From: Dehalococcoidales bacterium
Lineage (GTDB): Bacteria > Chloroflexota > Dehalococcoidia > Dehalococcoidales > UBA5627
Direction: 5' to 3'
DNA: 13,353 nucleotides
Assembly: GCA_012719115.1 (NCBI GenBank)
Contig: JAAYAZ010000098.1
Span: forward strand, 1-13,353
Shown here: piece after piece, positions 6,496 to 13,353 of the stretch
How the letters are laid out: every line of letters begins with the position of its first letter
Numbering within the stretch: the first letter of the stretch is position 1
The notes under the pieces: model-generated
What the model was told of the DNA's origin: nothing
Seen by the model: only the letters and a program-made list of their open reading frames with translations
Database searches by the model: none
Made by a program: the position numbers and the translations under genes

Positions 6496-6978
6496 ATGAG
6501 AAAGATATATATAAAAGAGGATGTCTGCATAGGCTGTGGTTTATGTGAAGTATATTGTCAATTACAGCACGCCAGCGTACATGACCTCATAAAAGCCTTT
6601 AAAAAGAGGGGGCCGCGTCCGCTTGCGAGAGCCAGAGTAGAGGCAAAGGGCAATTTATCTTTTTCCGTACGTTGCCGTAATTGCGAGGAGCCGCAATGTG
6701 TTTATGCCTGCTTAACCGGCGCCATTACACGTGACATCGAAACCGGTATGATTACGGTTGATGAAGAAAAATGTATCGGCTGCTGCACATGTATGCTGGT
6801 ATGTCCTTTGGGAGCAATAAAGCAGGATAAAGAACATAAAAAGATGATTAAGTGTGATTTTTGCCAGGGAGAAGAAACACCAGCATGCGTGGCAAATTGC
6901 CCCAACGAAGCTTTATACTGCGTTGAATACGACAGCGTTAACAAAGAGGTAATGGCAAAGTCACCGTCACCGTTTTAG
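6496..6978 (+). CDS. CooF/HycB-like ferredoxin with four [4Fe-4S] cysteine sets
   Basis: This 160-residue electron-transfer protein carries sixteen cysteines in four sets: C11/C14/C17/C21, C60/C63/C68/C72, C93/C96/C99/C103 and C120/C123/C131/C135. This is the pattern of HycB, CooF and DmsB-type polyferredoxin subunits, so four [4Fe-4S] clusters are expected. There is no signal peptide, so it is cytoplasmic. It is the first gene of a seven-gene operon containing an FAD oxidoreductase and a split glutamate synthase. It most likely carries electrons between the FAD protein and the FMN subunit; this role is inferred from context. CooF-like proteins elsewhere also occur beside similar FAD oxidoreductases. 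A weak GGGG at 6486-6489 precedes the ATG. Confidence 0.85.
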   Translation: MRKIYIKEDVCIGCGLCEVYCQLQHASVHDLIKAFKKRGPRPLARARVEAKGNLSFSVRCRNCEEPQCVYACLTGAITRDIETGMITVDEEKCIGCCTCMLVCPLGAIKQDKEHKKMIKCDFCQGEETPACVANCPNEALYCVEYDSVNKEVMAKSPSPF

Positions 6979-7040
6979 AGATTAAGTAATATTGATTACC
7001 TCGTGGCGTAATTAGCCGGGAAAACAGGGAATATTTAGAA

Positions 7041-7655
7041 ATGATAACTATTATTGATTATGGTGCCGGAAATTTACGAAGCGTTTTAAATGCAATCGCT
7101 AAATTAGGTTATACAACAAAAATTGTATCTACTCCGCAGGAAGTAGATGAAGCAGAGGCACTGATTCTGCCGGGAGTCGGCGCTGCCGGGCACATTATGG
7201 AAAGCCTTAAGGCATTGAGATTGGATAATGCAATAAAAGAATACATAAACCAAAACAGACCTTTTTTAGGAATCTGCGTCGGAATGCAGGTTTTGCTGGA
7301 CAAAACAGATGAAAATGGTGGAAATGATTGTCTGAATATCATTCCCGGCGGCGTCAGGAAGTTTAATGTGGATTTAAAAGTGCCGCACATAGGCTGGAAT
7401 CAGGTTGAACAAAAACAAAATCATCCTGTTTTTGCCGGCATTCCGGACAAAACTGACTTCTACTTTGTGCACAGCTATTACTGCGACCCGCAGGACAAAG
7501 CAGTTATTGCCGGAGAAACAACTTACGGAAAACCTTTTTGCAGCGCCATAATCAAAGGAAATATGATAGCCACCCAGTTTCACCCGGAAAAAAGCGGGGA
7601 ACCCGGTTTAAAGATATACGATAATTTTATTAAACTGGCAACCGCTAAAAAATAA
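7041..7655 (+). CDS. hisH: Imidazole glycerol phosphate synthase, glutaminase subunit HisH
   Basis: This 204-residue class I glutamine amidotransferase hydrolyses glutamine and channels ammonia to HisF in histidine synthesis. The N-terminus IDYGAGNLRSV is characteristic of HisH. The nucleophile is C79 in GICVGMQ, and the triad is completed by H181 and E183 in QFHPEKSG. The PHIGWN and FYFVHSYY segments are also typical. The length matches the family. AGGGA at 7026-7030 lies ten bases before the ATG. The partner HisF is encoded about 2.5 kb downstream, separated by an FAD oxidoreductase and the glutamate synthase amidotransferase. That is unusual, as hisH and hisF normally lie together or one gene apart within a histidine operon. 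No other his gene is in the window. Confidence 0.95.
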   Translation: MITIIDYGAGNLRSVLNAIAKLGYTTKIVSTPQEVDEAEALILPGVGAAGHIMESLKALRLDNAIKEYINQNRPFLGICVGMQVLLDKTDENGGNDCLNIIPGGVRKFNVDLKVPHIGWNQVEQKQNHPVFAGIPDKTDFYFVHSYYCDPQDKAVIAGETTYGKPFCSAIIKGNMIATQFHPEKSGEPGLKIYDNFIKLATAKK

Positions 7656-7675
7656 TTCGGTAAAGTGATAATGTT

Positions 7676-8989
7676 ATGGATAATACAGAAAGAATCAAAT
7701 ACCTTATAATCGGAAACTCCGCCGGCGGTATCGGTGCTGTTGAGGCGATACGCGAATCAGATAAAACCGGAACAATTAGCGTTGTTTCGGATGAACCATA
7801 CCCCGCATATTCCCGTCCGCTGATATCCGATTTTCTGGCAGGAAGACGATCTATCGATAAATTGAATTATCGACCTATAGATTTTTATGAGCAAAATGAT
7901 ATTAAAACCGTTTTCGGCAACAGGGTGACCGGGCTCAATTTAGATGATAATACCGTTCAGTTAGAAAGCGGACAAAAACTCGCCTGGGATAGACTCCTAC
8001 TGGCTACCGGTGGCACCCCTATTGTGCCTCCCATGGAAGGACGGGAAGCGGGCGGCGTTTTCACGTTTACCACTCTGTCAGATGCTATCGCCATTGATGA
8101 TTATTTACAGCAGAAACCCGATGCCAATGCAGTCGTAATCGGTGGAGGGCTTATAGGAGTCAGCATAAGCGAGTCCCTGCTAAAACGGCAAATAAAGGTA
8201 ACAATCATTGAGATGAAAGAGCGTATCCTCAATGTTATTCTCGATGAAAAAACATCTTATATGGAACATAAAGCCATAAAAGACTCGGGCGCCGAGATCA
8301 TTACCGGTCATACCGTAAGTAAAATCAACAGCAATACACACGGAGAGGTATACGGAGTGACTCTGGATAACGGTGACGTAATACCTTGCGGAATAGTTAT
8401 TATTGCCATAGGTGTCAGACCAAGGCTTGAACTGGTAAACGGCACAGATATAAAGGTGAACCGCGGTATAGTGGTTGATAGGCATATGCAGACTTCGGTC
8501 CCCGGTATATATGCCTGCGGTGACGTTGCCGAAGCCTACGATTTCATTTACAGTGAGAACAGATTGACACCGGTATGGCCTAATGCCTATCTGGGAGGCA
8601 GAACTGCCGGGCTGAATATGACCGGAAACGCAACAGATTACCCCGGCGGAACTAATATCAACGCAATGAAATATTTCGGTATTTACATTGTTTCTGCCGG
8701 AATGATTTCCTCCCCGGATAAATCTTATCAGGAATTGATTGCCGAACATAATGATGTTTACAAAAAACTGATACTTAAAGAAGGTTTGGTAACCGGCATG
8801 ATATTTTCCGGCGATGTTGACCGTGCGGGAATTATATATAACCTGATGAAAGACAGAGTTAATGTAGAAAGTTTTAAACGGTCACTGATATCCGACGATA
8901 TGGGATTGCTTTCCCTGCCGGAATCAGTCTGGAGAGACAGGCTGGCAACAGTACCGACTGTTAACGGCGTTGACTGCGCAGTAAGTTAA
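7676..8989 (+). CDS. FAD-dependent NAD(P)H oxidoreductase (NirB N-terminal / rubredoxin reductase-like)
   Basis: This 437-residue flavoprotein belongs to the pyridine nucleotide-disulfide oxidoreductase superfamily. The FAD-binding GNSAGGIGA motif lies at residues 13-21, the NAD(P) dinucleotide motif GGGLIG at 156-161, and the second FAD motif GIYACGD ends at D283. No CxxxxC redox disulfide is visible near the N-terminus. It therefore resembles NADH:rubredoxin/ferredoxin reductases and NirB N-terminal domains more than disulfide reductases. It probably takes hydride from NAD(P)H and passes electrons to the ferredoxin encoded two genes upstream, filling the role that GltD plays in bacterial glutamate synthase. 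This is inference; no GltD-like gene is present. The ribosome binding site is weak, with only AAAGTGA upstream. Confidence 0.85.
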   Translation: MDNTERIKYLIIGNSAGGIGAVEAIRESDKTGTISVVSDEPYPAYSRPLISDFLAGRRSIDKLNYRPIDFYEQNDIKTVFGNRVTGLNLDDNTVQLESGQKLAWDRLLLATGGTPIVPPMEGREAGGVFTFTTLSDAIAIDDYLQQKPDANAVVIGGGLIGVSISESLLKRQIKVTIIEMKERILNVILDEKTSYMEHKAIKDSGAEIITGHTVSKINSNTHGEVYGVTLDNGDVIPCGIVIIAIGVRPRLELVNGTDIKVNRGIVVDRHMQTSVPGIYACGDVAEAYDFIYSENRLTPVWPNAYLGGRTAGLNMTGNATDYPGGTNINAMKYFGIYIVSAGMISSPDKSYQELIAEHNDVYKKLILKEGLVTGMIFSGDVDRAGIIYNLMKDRVNVESFKRSLISDDMGLLSLPESVWRDRLATVPTVNGVDCAVS

Positions 8990-9037
8990 ACGGATTACCA
9001 TATTGTTTAGAAGATACTTAAGTAAAAGGAGTCAGAG

Positions 9038-10186
9038 ATGAAAAATCTCAGGCACATAAATAATAGTTTCAATGATGACAAGGTAATCGATGCGTGCTCT
9101 ATTTTCGGAGCTATGGATACCTCCGGTAAAAGGTTTTCGGGTACCGGTGTCATTAAAGCAATTGCCAATATGCACGACAGGGGAAACGGGCTGGGCGGCG
9201 GTTTTGCCGTTTACGGGCTGTACCCCGAATATAAAGACCTATATGCATTCCATGTTATGTATCTTAGTGCAGAAGGCAGAAATGAGACCGAATCGTACCT
9301 TAAAGAATGCTTTGACATTATTCATCGGGAGGATGTTCCGAGCCGCAAAACTGCTAAAATCAGCAATCCTCCGGTAATTATACGTTATTTCCTTGATATC
9401 GAAAGTCATCAACCCGACGCGTCACTGCAGGACGACTACGTGCTTAATGCCATAATGCATATCAATACAACCCGAAAAGACAGTTTCGTCTTTTCCGGTG
9501 GCAAGAATATGGCAGTCTTCAAGGGAGTTGGTTATCCTGAAGAAATAGCCGAATTTTTCTGCCTCGAACAGTATGAAGGCTATATCTGGACATCACACGG
9601 ACGATTTCCAACCAATACTCAGGCGTGGTGGGGAGGAGCACATCCCTTCAGCATACTTGACTGGACGGTAGTGCATAACGGAGAAATATCCTCCTATGGA
9701 ATAAACAAGCGATATCTGGAGAGTTATGGATATCACTGCACCATGCAGACCGATACTGAGGTTATCGCCTACGCCGTTGACCTTTTAATGCGCAAACATA
9801 AACTGCCACTGGAAATAATGGCAAAGGTTTTAGCGCCTCCCTTCTGGAGCGATATCGAGCGCATGCCTGAAAAAGAACAGAAGCTATTACTGGCGTTGCG
9901 TCAGGTCTACGGCAGTATTATGTTAAACGGACCGTTTGCCATACTGGTTGCCCATCACGGGGAATTAATCGGATTGACAGATAGAATAAGGTTGCGCCCG
10001 CTTACCATCGGTGAAAAGGATGATATGGTCTATTTCTCATCCGAGGAATCAGCTATCAGGCTGATTAGCCCCAGCCTGGATAAAGCATGGACTCCAATGG
10101 GCGGTGAGCCGGTAATTGCCAGGTTAAAGCAGGATGGACTGCAAACAACTGAGAATAGAGTTGAAGCTGTTCTTAGCAGGAGATAA
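9038..10186 (+). CDS. Glutamate synthase glutamine amidotransferase subunit (split GltB domain 1, GlxB/MgsA-like)
   Basis: This 382-residue class II (Ntn-type) glutamine amidotransferase supplies ammonia to the FMN subunit. The nucleophile is C20 in ACSIFG. Class II enzymes need an N-terminal cysteine, so a 19-residue propeptide must be removed, as in GltB. Glutamine-binding and oxyanion features are visible: HGRFPTNT with R189, HNGEISSYG with N214 and G215, and TDTE with D239. The C-terminal [11 protein letters not shown] segment is also typical. It is a single domain, lacking the FMN and GXGXG domains fused to it in ordinary GltB; these are the two last genes of the operon. AAGGAG at 9026-9031 is a strong ribosome binding site. 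A role in N-methylglutamate synthesis (MgsA) is possible, but no gmaS-like neighbour is seen. Confidence 0.88.
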   Translation: MKNLRHINNSFNDDKVIDACSIFGAMDTSGKRFSGTGVIKAIANMHDRGNGLGGGFAVYGLYPEYKDLYAFHVMYLSAEGRNETESYLKECFDIIHREDVPSRKTAKISNPPVIIRYFLDIESHQPDASLQDDYVLNAIMHINTTRKDSFVFSGGKNMAVFKGVGYPEEIAEFFCLEQYEGYIWTSHGRFPTNTQAWWGGAHPFSILDWTVVHNGEISSYGINKRYLESYGYHCTMQTDTEVIAYAVDLLMRKHKLPLEIMAKVLAPPFWSDIERMPEKEQKLLLALRQVYGSIMLNGPFAILVAHHGELIGLTDRIRLRPLTIGEKDDMVYFSSEESAIRLISPSLDKAWTPMGGEPVIARLKQDGLQTTENRVEAVLSRR

Positions 10187-10188
10187 TT

Positions 10189-10956
10189 ATGTTAACCAAG
10201 AGAGTTATACCCTGCCTCGATGTCAAAGACGGGCGGGTTGTAAAGGGAAAGAGCTTTATTGACCTGCGCGATGCCGGAGACCCGGTAGAGCTTGCAGAGT
10301 TTTATTATCAAGAAGGCGCCGATGAACTGGTATTTCTTGATATATCCGCTTCTTCCGAAGAGCGGGACACAATGGCTGATATTGTGGAAAGAATATCGGA
10401 AAAGGTATTTATGCCGCTTACCGTAGGTGGTGGAATACATTCCATTGATAATATCAGGCGAATGCTGCTTGCCGGTGCGGATAAAACTTCGCTTAATACC
10501 GCTGCTGTGCAAAATCCGCATATTATCAGCGAAGGAGCCGACAAATTCGGCAGCCAGTGTATAGTGGTAGCCATTGATGCCAAACGTGTAGCCGATAGCA
10601 ACCCACTTCACTGGGAGGTATATACCCACGGAGGACAGAAACCGACCGGACTAGATGCGGTGGAGTGGGCATACAAAGCGGTCTCGCTGGGCGCCGGTGA
10701 AATACTGCTTACCAGTATGGATGCCGACGGTCAGCAAAGCGGTTACGACAACGAACTGACACGCACGATATCCGAAACGGTAAATGTGCCGGTAATCGCC
10801 AGCGGCGGCGCCGGTACTCCGCAAGACCTTTATAATGCACTGGTTATCGGCAAAGCGGATGCGGTACTGGCAGCCAGTATTCTGCATTATAACGATTATA
10901 CTATTAAAGACATCAAAGAATACCTTTTTAAAAAGGGAATCCCTGTACGAAAATAA
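10189..10956 (+). CDS. hisF: Imidazole glycerol phosphate synthase, cyclase subunit HisF
   Basis: This 255-residue TIM-barrel enzyme uses ammonia from HisH to turn PRFAR into imidazole glycerol phosphate and AICAR, linking histidine to purine synthesis. The two catalytic aspartates are present: D11 in [13 protein letters not shown] and D130 in VVAIDAKR. The phosphate-binding loops VGGGI and ASGGAG and the [15 protein letters not shown] segment are as in standard HisF, so nothing suggests a changed reaction. The ATG is two bases after the amidotransferase stop, and its ribosome binding site AGGAG (10178-10182) lies inside the end of that gene, so translation is coupled. It sits between the amidotransferase and FMN subunits of glutamate synthase, an unusual place. 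Confidence 0.96.
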   Translation: MLTKRVIPCLDVKDGRVVKGKSFIDLRDAGDPVELAEFYYQEGADELVFLDISASSEERDTMADIVERISEKVFMPLTVGGGIHSIDNIRRMLLAGADKTSLNTAAVQNPHIISEGADKFGSQCIVVAIDAKRVADSNPLHWEVYTHGGQKPTGLDAVEWAYKAVSLGAGEILLTSMDADGQQSGYDNELTRTISETVNVPVIASGGAGTPQDLYNALVIGKADAVLAASILHYNDYTIKDIKEYLFKKGIPVRK

Positions 10957-10971
10957 TTAAAGGTAAATACA

Positions 10972-12477
10972 ATGAAGACATTATTAACTTCAAAATTTGC
11001 GGTAATCAGAGACCCGGAAAAATGTATACAATGCCAGGTTTGTATCAATCAGTGCAGTTTTAACGCCAACTACTTCGACGCCGAGGAAAATGAGGTCAAG
11101 AGCAGGAACGAAAACTGCGTGGATTGCCAGCGCTGTGTTATCTTCTGCCCTACCGGTGCAATCACCATTACCAATACTCCGTTGGAATACAGGTATAATC
11201 GCAACTGGACAGGTTCGATTATAGACGACATCAACAAGCAAGCTGAAACAGGCGGCGTGTTGCTTACCGGTATGGGAACGGATAAGGATTATCCTGTTTA
11301 CTGGGACCACCTGCTTCTAAATGCCAGTCAGGTTACCAATCCGTCTATAGACCCTCTTCGTGAACCTATGGAACTGATAACCTATCTGGGAGGCAAACCG
11401 GATAAACTGGAAATTGATGAAAAAACACTGGAACTGAAAACCAAAATGCTACCTCAGGTGAAATTGAATGTGCCGATTATGTTTTCGGCTATGTCATATG
11501 GAGCCGTAAGCCTGAACGTTCAAAAATCGCTGGCAAAAGCCGCCTCTGAAACCGGTACTATGTGGAATACAGGTGAGGGAGGATTACACTCCAGCCTGAA
11601 AAAGTACAGTAATAACACGATTGTTCAGGTAGCCTCCGGTCGCTTCGGCGTACATTCGGAGTACTTAAATGCCGGCAGAATAGTCGAAATTAAAATAGGG
11701 CAGGGCGCCAAACCCGGTATCGGCGGCCATCTGCCCGGCGAAAAAGTGAGCTGCGAGGTGTCTTTGACAAGAATGATACCGCAGGGTTCGGATGCAATAT
11801 CTCCGGCTCCCCATCACGATATCTATTCCATAGAAGACCTGTTGCAGCTTATACATGCCTTAAAAGAAGCAACCAACTACACCAAACCGATATCGGTAAA
11901 AATAGCCGCTGTTCACAACGCCGCCGCTATCGCCAGCGGTATCGTACGCGGCGGAGCCGATATGGTGGTAATCGATGGTTTCCGGGGCGCTACCGGCGCC
12001 GCCCCTAAAATAATCAGGGATAATGTCGGAATACCAATCGAACTGGCACTGGCTTCGGTCGACAGCCGGCTCAGAGAGGAAGGCATTCGTAATAAAGCCT
12101 CGATTGTTATTTCAGGCGGCATCAGAAACAGCGGTGATATTATAAAAGCCATCGCACTGGGAGCGGATGCGGTAAATATCGGCACTTCTGCCTTGATTGC
12201 ACTGGGTTGCCATGTCTGCCAGCAATGCCACACCGGCAAATGCGCCTGGGGAATCTGTACCAGCGACCTGAAGCTGACAAAGAGGGTCAACCCGGAAATC
12301 GGCGCACAAAGATTGATTAATCTTCTGCGTGGCTGGAGCCTCGAAATCAAGGATATACTGGGTGGACTGGGGGTGAACTCCATAGAAAGCCTGAGAGGCA
12401 ACCGCCTGCACTTAAGAGGAGTCGGGCTTACAGATACTGAGCTGGAAATACTGGGTGTCAGACCGGCAGGGAGATAA
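10972..12477 (+). CDS. Glutamate synthase FMN subunit with N-terminal ferredoxin domain (archaeal type)
   Basis: This 501-residue protein forms glutamate from 2-oxoglutarate and ammonia by reducing 2-iminoglutarate at FMN. Residues 10-62 hold two [4Fe-4S] sets, C18/C21/C24/C28 and C49/C52/C55/C59. The remainder is the GltB FMN-binding barrel, with GEGGLHSS, QGAKPGIGGHLPG, ISPAPHHDIYSIEDL and DGFRGATGAAP segments. C413, C419 and C424 have the C-x5-C-x4-C spacing of the [3Fe-4S] cluster of GltB, and extra cysteines C416 and C429 lie in the same stretch. A ferredoxin module fused to the barrel is the archaeal layout, so electrons probably enter from the operon's ferredoxin. AAAGG at 10959-10963 precedes the ATG. 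The gene ends four bases before the GXGXG gene. Confidence 0.92.
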   Translation: MKTLLTSKFAVIRDPEKCIQCQVCINQCSFNANYFDAEENEVKSRNENCVDCQRCVIFCPTGAITITNTPLEYRYNRNWTGSIIDDINKQAETGGVLLTGMGTDKDYPVYWDHLLLNASQVTNPSIDPLREPMELITYLGGKPDKLEIDEKTLELKTKMLPQVKLNVPIMFSAMSYGAVSLNVQKSLAKAASETGTMWNTGEGGLHSSLKKYSNNTIVQVASGRFGVHSEYLNAGRIVEIKIGQGAKPGIGGHLPGEKVSCEVSLTRMIPQGSDAISPAPHHDIYSIEDLLQLIHALKEATNYTKPISVKIAAVHNAAAIASGIVRGGADMVVIDGFRGATGAAPKIIRDNVGIPIELALASVDSRLREEGIRNKASIVISGGIRNSGDIIKAIALGADAVNIGTSALIALGCHVCQQCHTGKCAWGICTSDLKLTKRVNPEIGAQRLINLLRGWSLEIKDILGGLGVNSIESLRGNRLHLRGVGLTDTELEILGVRPAGR

Positions 12478-12481
12478 AAAA

Positions 12482-13240
12482 ATGAATATAGACAATATGG
12501 CTGCAGTTAAAATTGATGCATGCGGTATTTACTACCGTGAACTGAATGAAAAACTACGGCAAATGATAAAAAACGGCGCCGAAAATATTGCAATTGAAAA
12601 CGTCTGCGGACAGAGGTATATCGGCACCGACCTTGATGGACAGGTCAATATCGAGATACACGGCACGCCCGGCAACGACCTGGCCGCATTTATGAACGGA
12701 CCGACAGTAACTGTATATGGCAATGCCCAGGACGGATGTGGCAACACTATGAACGAAGGCAAAATAGTAGTTCACGGGCATGCCGGGGATATAACCGGGC
12801 TTTCCGCCAGAGGAGGGAATATTTTTATTAAAGAGGGCGTCGGTTATCGTGCCGGAATCCATATGAAAGAATACGAGGGGAAAAAACCGGTACTGGTTAT
12901 CGGCGGAACCGCACAGGACTTTGCCGGTGAATATATGGCCGGCGGTATAATGGTGATGTTGGGTTTGAATCTGGCAGAAGGAGAAAAACATCCGGGAAAA
13001 TTTATCGGTACCGGCATGCACGGTGGATTGATATACATTAGAGGAACAGTAGATGATTATCAGCTCGGAAAAGAAGTGGGAACTGCCGAGCTGGAGCAAA
13101 AAGACTACCAGATTTTAAATCCGCTGATAGCGGAATTCTGTAAACATTTCGATTACGATAATGAAATGATAATGAATCGTAATTTTATCAAGCTCTACCC
13201 TCGCTACCTGCGCCCATATGGAAGACTCTATGCCTATTAA
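12482..13240 (+). CDS. Glutamate synthase GXGXG subunit (split GltB C-terminal domain, GlxC/MgsB-like)
   Basis: This 252-residue protein is the right-handed beta-helix domain that ends ordinary GltB, also related to formylmethanofuran dehydrogenase subunit C. Glycine-rich repeats run through about residues 61-195, including GTPGND, GNAQDGCGNTMNEG, GHAGDITGLSARGG, GGTAQDFAGEYMAGG and GTGMHGG. The domain is structural, holding the amidotransferase and FMN parts together around the ammonia tunnel. An earlier in-frame ATG at 12455 would add nine residues and overlap the preceding gene. The ATG at 12482 is preferred because AGGGAG (12468-12473) lies eight bases upstream. It is the last gene of the operon visible here; the following 113 bases contain no gene and no convincing terminator. 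Confidence 0.9.
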   Translation: MNIDNMAAVKIDACGIYYRELNEKLRQMIKNGAENIAIENVCGQRYIGTDLDGQVNIEIHGTPGNDLAAFMNGPTVTVYGNAQDGCGNTMNEGKIVVHGHAGDITGLSARGGNIFIKEGVGYRAGIHMKEYEGKKPVLVIGGTAQDFAGEYMAGGIMVMLGLNLAEGEKHPGKFIGTGMHGGLIYIRGTVDDYQLGKEVGTAELEQKDYQILNPLIAEFCKHFDYDNEMIMNRNFIKLYPRYLRPYGRLYAY

Positions 13241-13353
13241 AACAGAACACCATCTCTGCTATACTTAACATAGAGCAAGAAATAACTAGTAGCAAGAGCC
13301 GATTTTGTTCAACATACTGCTGATAACCCGAAAAACAAGTGAAACCGATGCCA

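Noticed and set aside
8180..8749. Long antisense open frame opposite the FAD oxidoreductase
   Set aside because: It is a shadow of a clearly coding gene on the other strand, with no domain features.
10189..10956. A modified HisF with a new function, given its place in the glutamate synthase operon
   Set aside because: Catalytic D11 and D130 and all phosphate-binding loops are standard, and an intact HisH is present, so normal histidine synthesis is the simplest reading.
12455..12481. Earlier ATG for the GXGXG subunit
   Set aside because: It would overlap the FMN gene by 23 bases and has no ribosome binding site; the ATG at 12482 has AGGGAG at suitable spacing.
9038..13240. N-methylglutamate synthase (MgsABC) instead of glutamate synthase
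   Set aside because: The domain split is the same, but no gmaS or N-methylglutamate dehydrogenase gene is in the window, and the ferredoxin-fused FMN subunit fits the archaeal glutamate synthase type better. It is not fully excluded.
13253..13285. Possible terminator after the GXGXG gene
   Set aside because: The best pairing is about six base pairs with a bulge and has no T-run; the support is too weak.

Overview
The window is a bacterial chromosome segment of moderate, slightly AT-rich composition, with compact operons, some TTG starts and mostly strong Shine-Dalgarno sites. No rRNA, tRNA, CRISPR array, phage or transposase gene is visible. The gene mix (short zinc-ribbon protein with a CxxC-x17-CxxC tail, SlyD-like FKBP, CooF-like ferredoxin, archaeal-type split glutamate synthase) suits an anaerobe. 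Chloroflexota of the Dehalococcoidia type is my best guess, but it rests on general resemblance only.

Left part (1-3201, + strand): an SbcD-type nuclease and a COG1926-type phosphoribosyltransferase form a tight pair, both starting with TTG. About 290 bases without a confident gene follow, then a membrane-anchored alpha/beta hydrolase.

Middle part (3202-6200, - strand): a SlyD-like peptidyl-prolyl isomerase converges on the hydrolase with no gap. Next comes a zinc-ribbon protein with a good promoter, a leader of roughly 145 nt and a strong terminator. Then comes a drug/lipid-type ABC-2 exporter (permease plus ATPase). The ATPase reading frame is broken near its 3' end: the missing C-terminal 54 residues are present immediately downstream in another frame.

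Right part (6496-13240, + strand): a seven-gene operon with short gaps. Its order is a ferredoxin with sixteen cluster cysteines, hisH, an FAD/NAD(P) oxidoreductase, a class II glutamine amidotransferase, hisF, an FMN-binding glutamate synthase subunit with its own N-terminal 2x[4Fe-4S] module, and a GXGXG subunit. The three domains of the large glutamate synthase subunit are thus separate proteins in the usual domain order. The two imidazole-glycerol-phosphate synthase subunits are threaded between them. A likely electron path is NAD(P)H to the FAD protein, to the ferredoxin, to the FMN subunit, where 2-oxoglutarate plus glutamine-derived ammonia become glutamate. HisH/HisF spend glutamine and release glutamate in histidine synthesis, so the operon couples glutamine-using and glutamate-making reactions.

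The most notable points are the interleaved histidine/glutamate-synthase operon with apparently dedicated electron carriers, the frameshifted ABC ATPase, and the zinc-ribbon leader in which one segment could pair with either of two partners, one of them covering the ribosome binding site.
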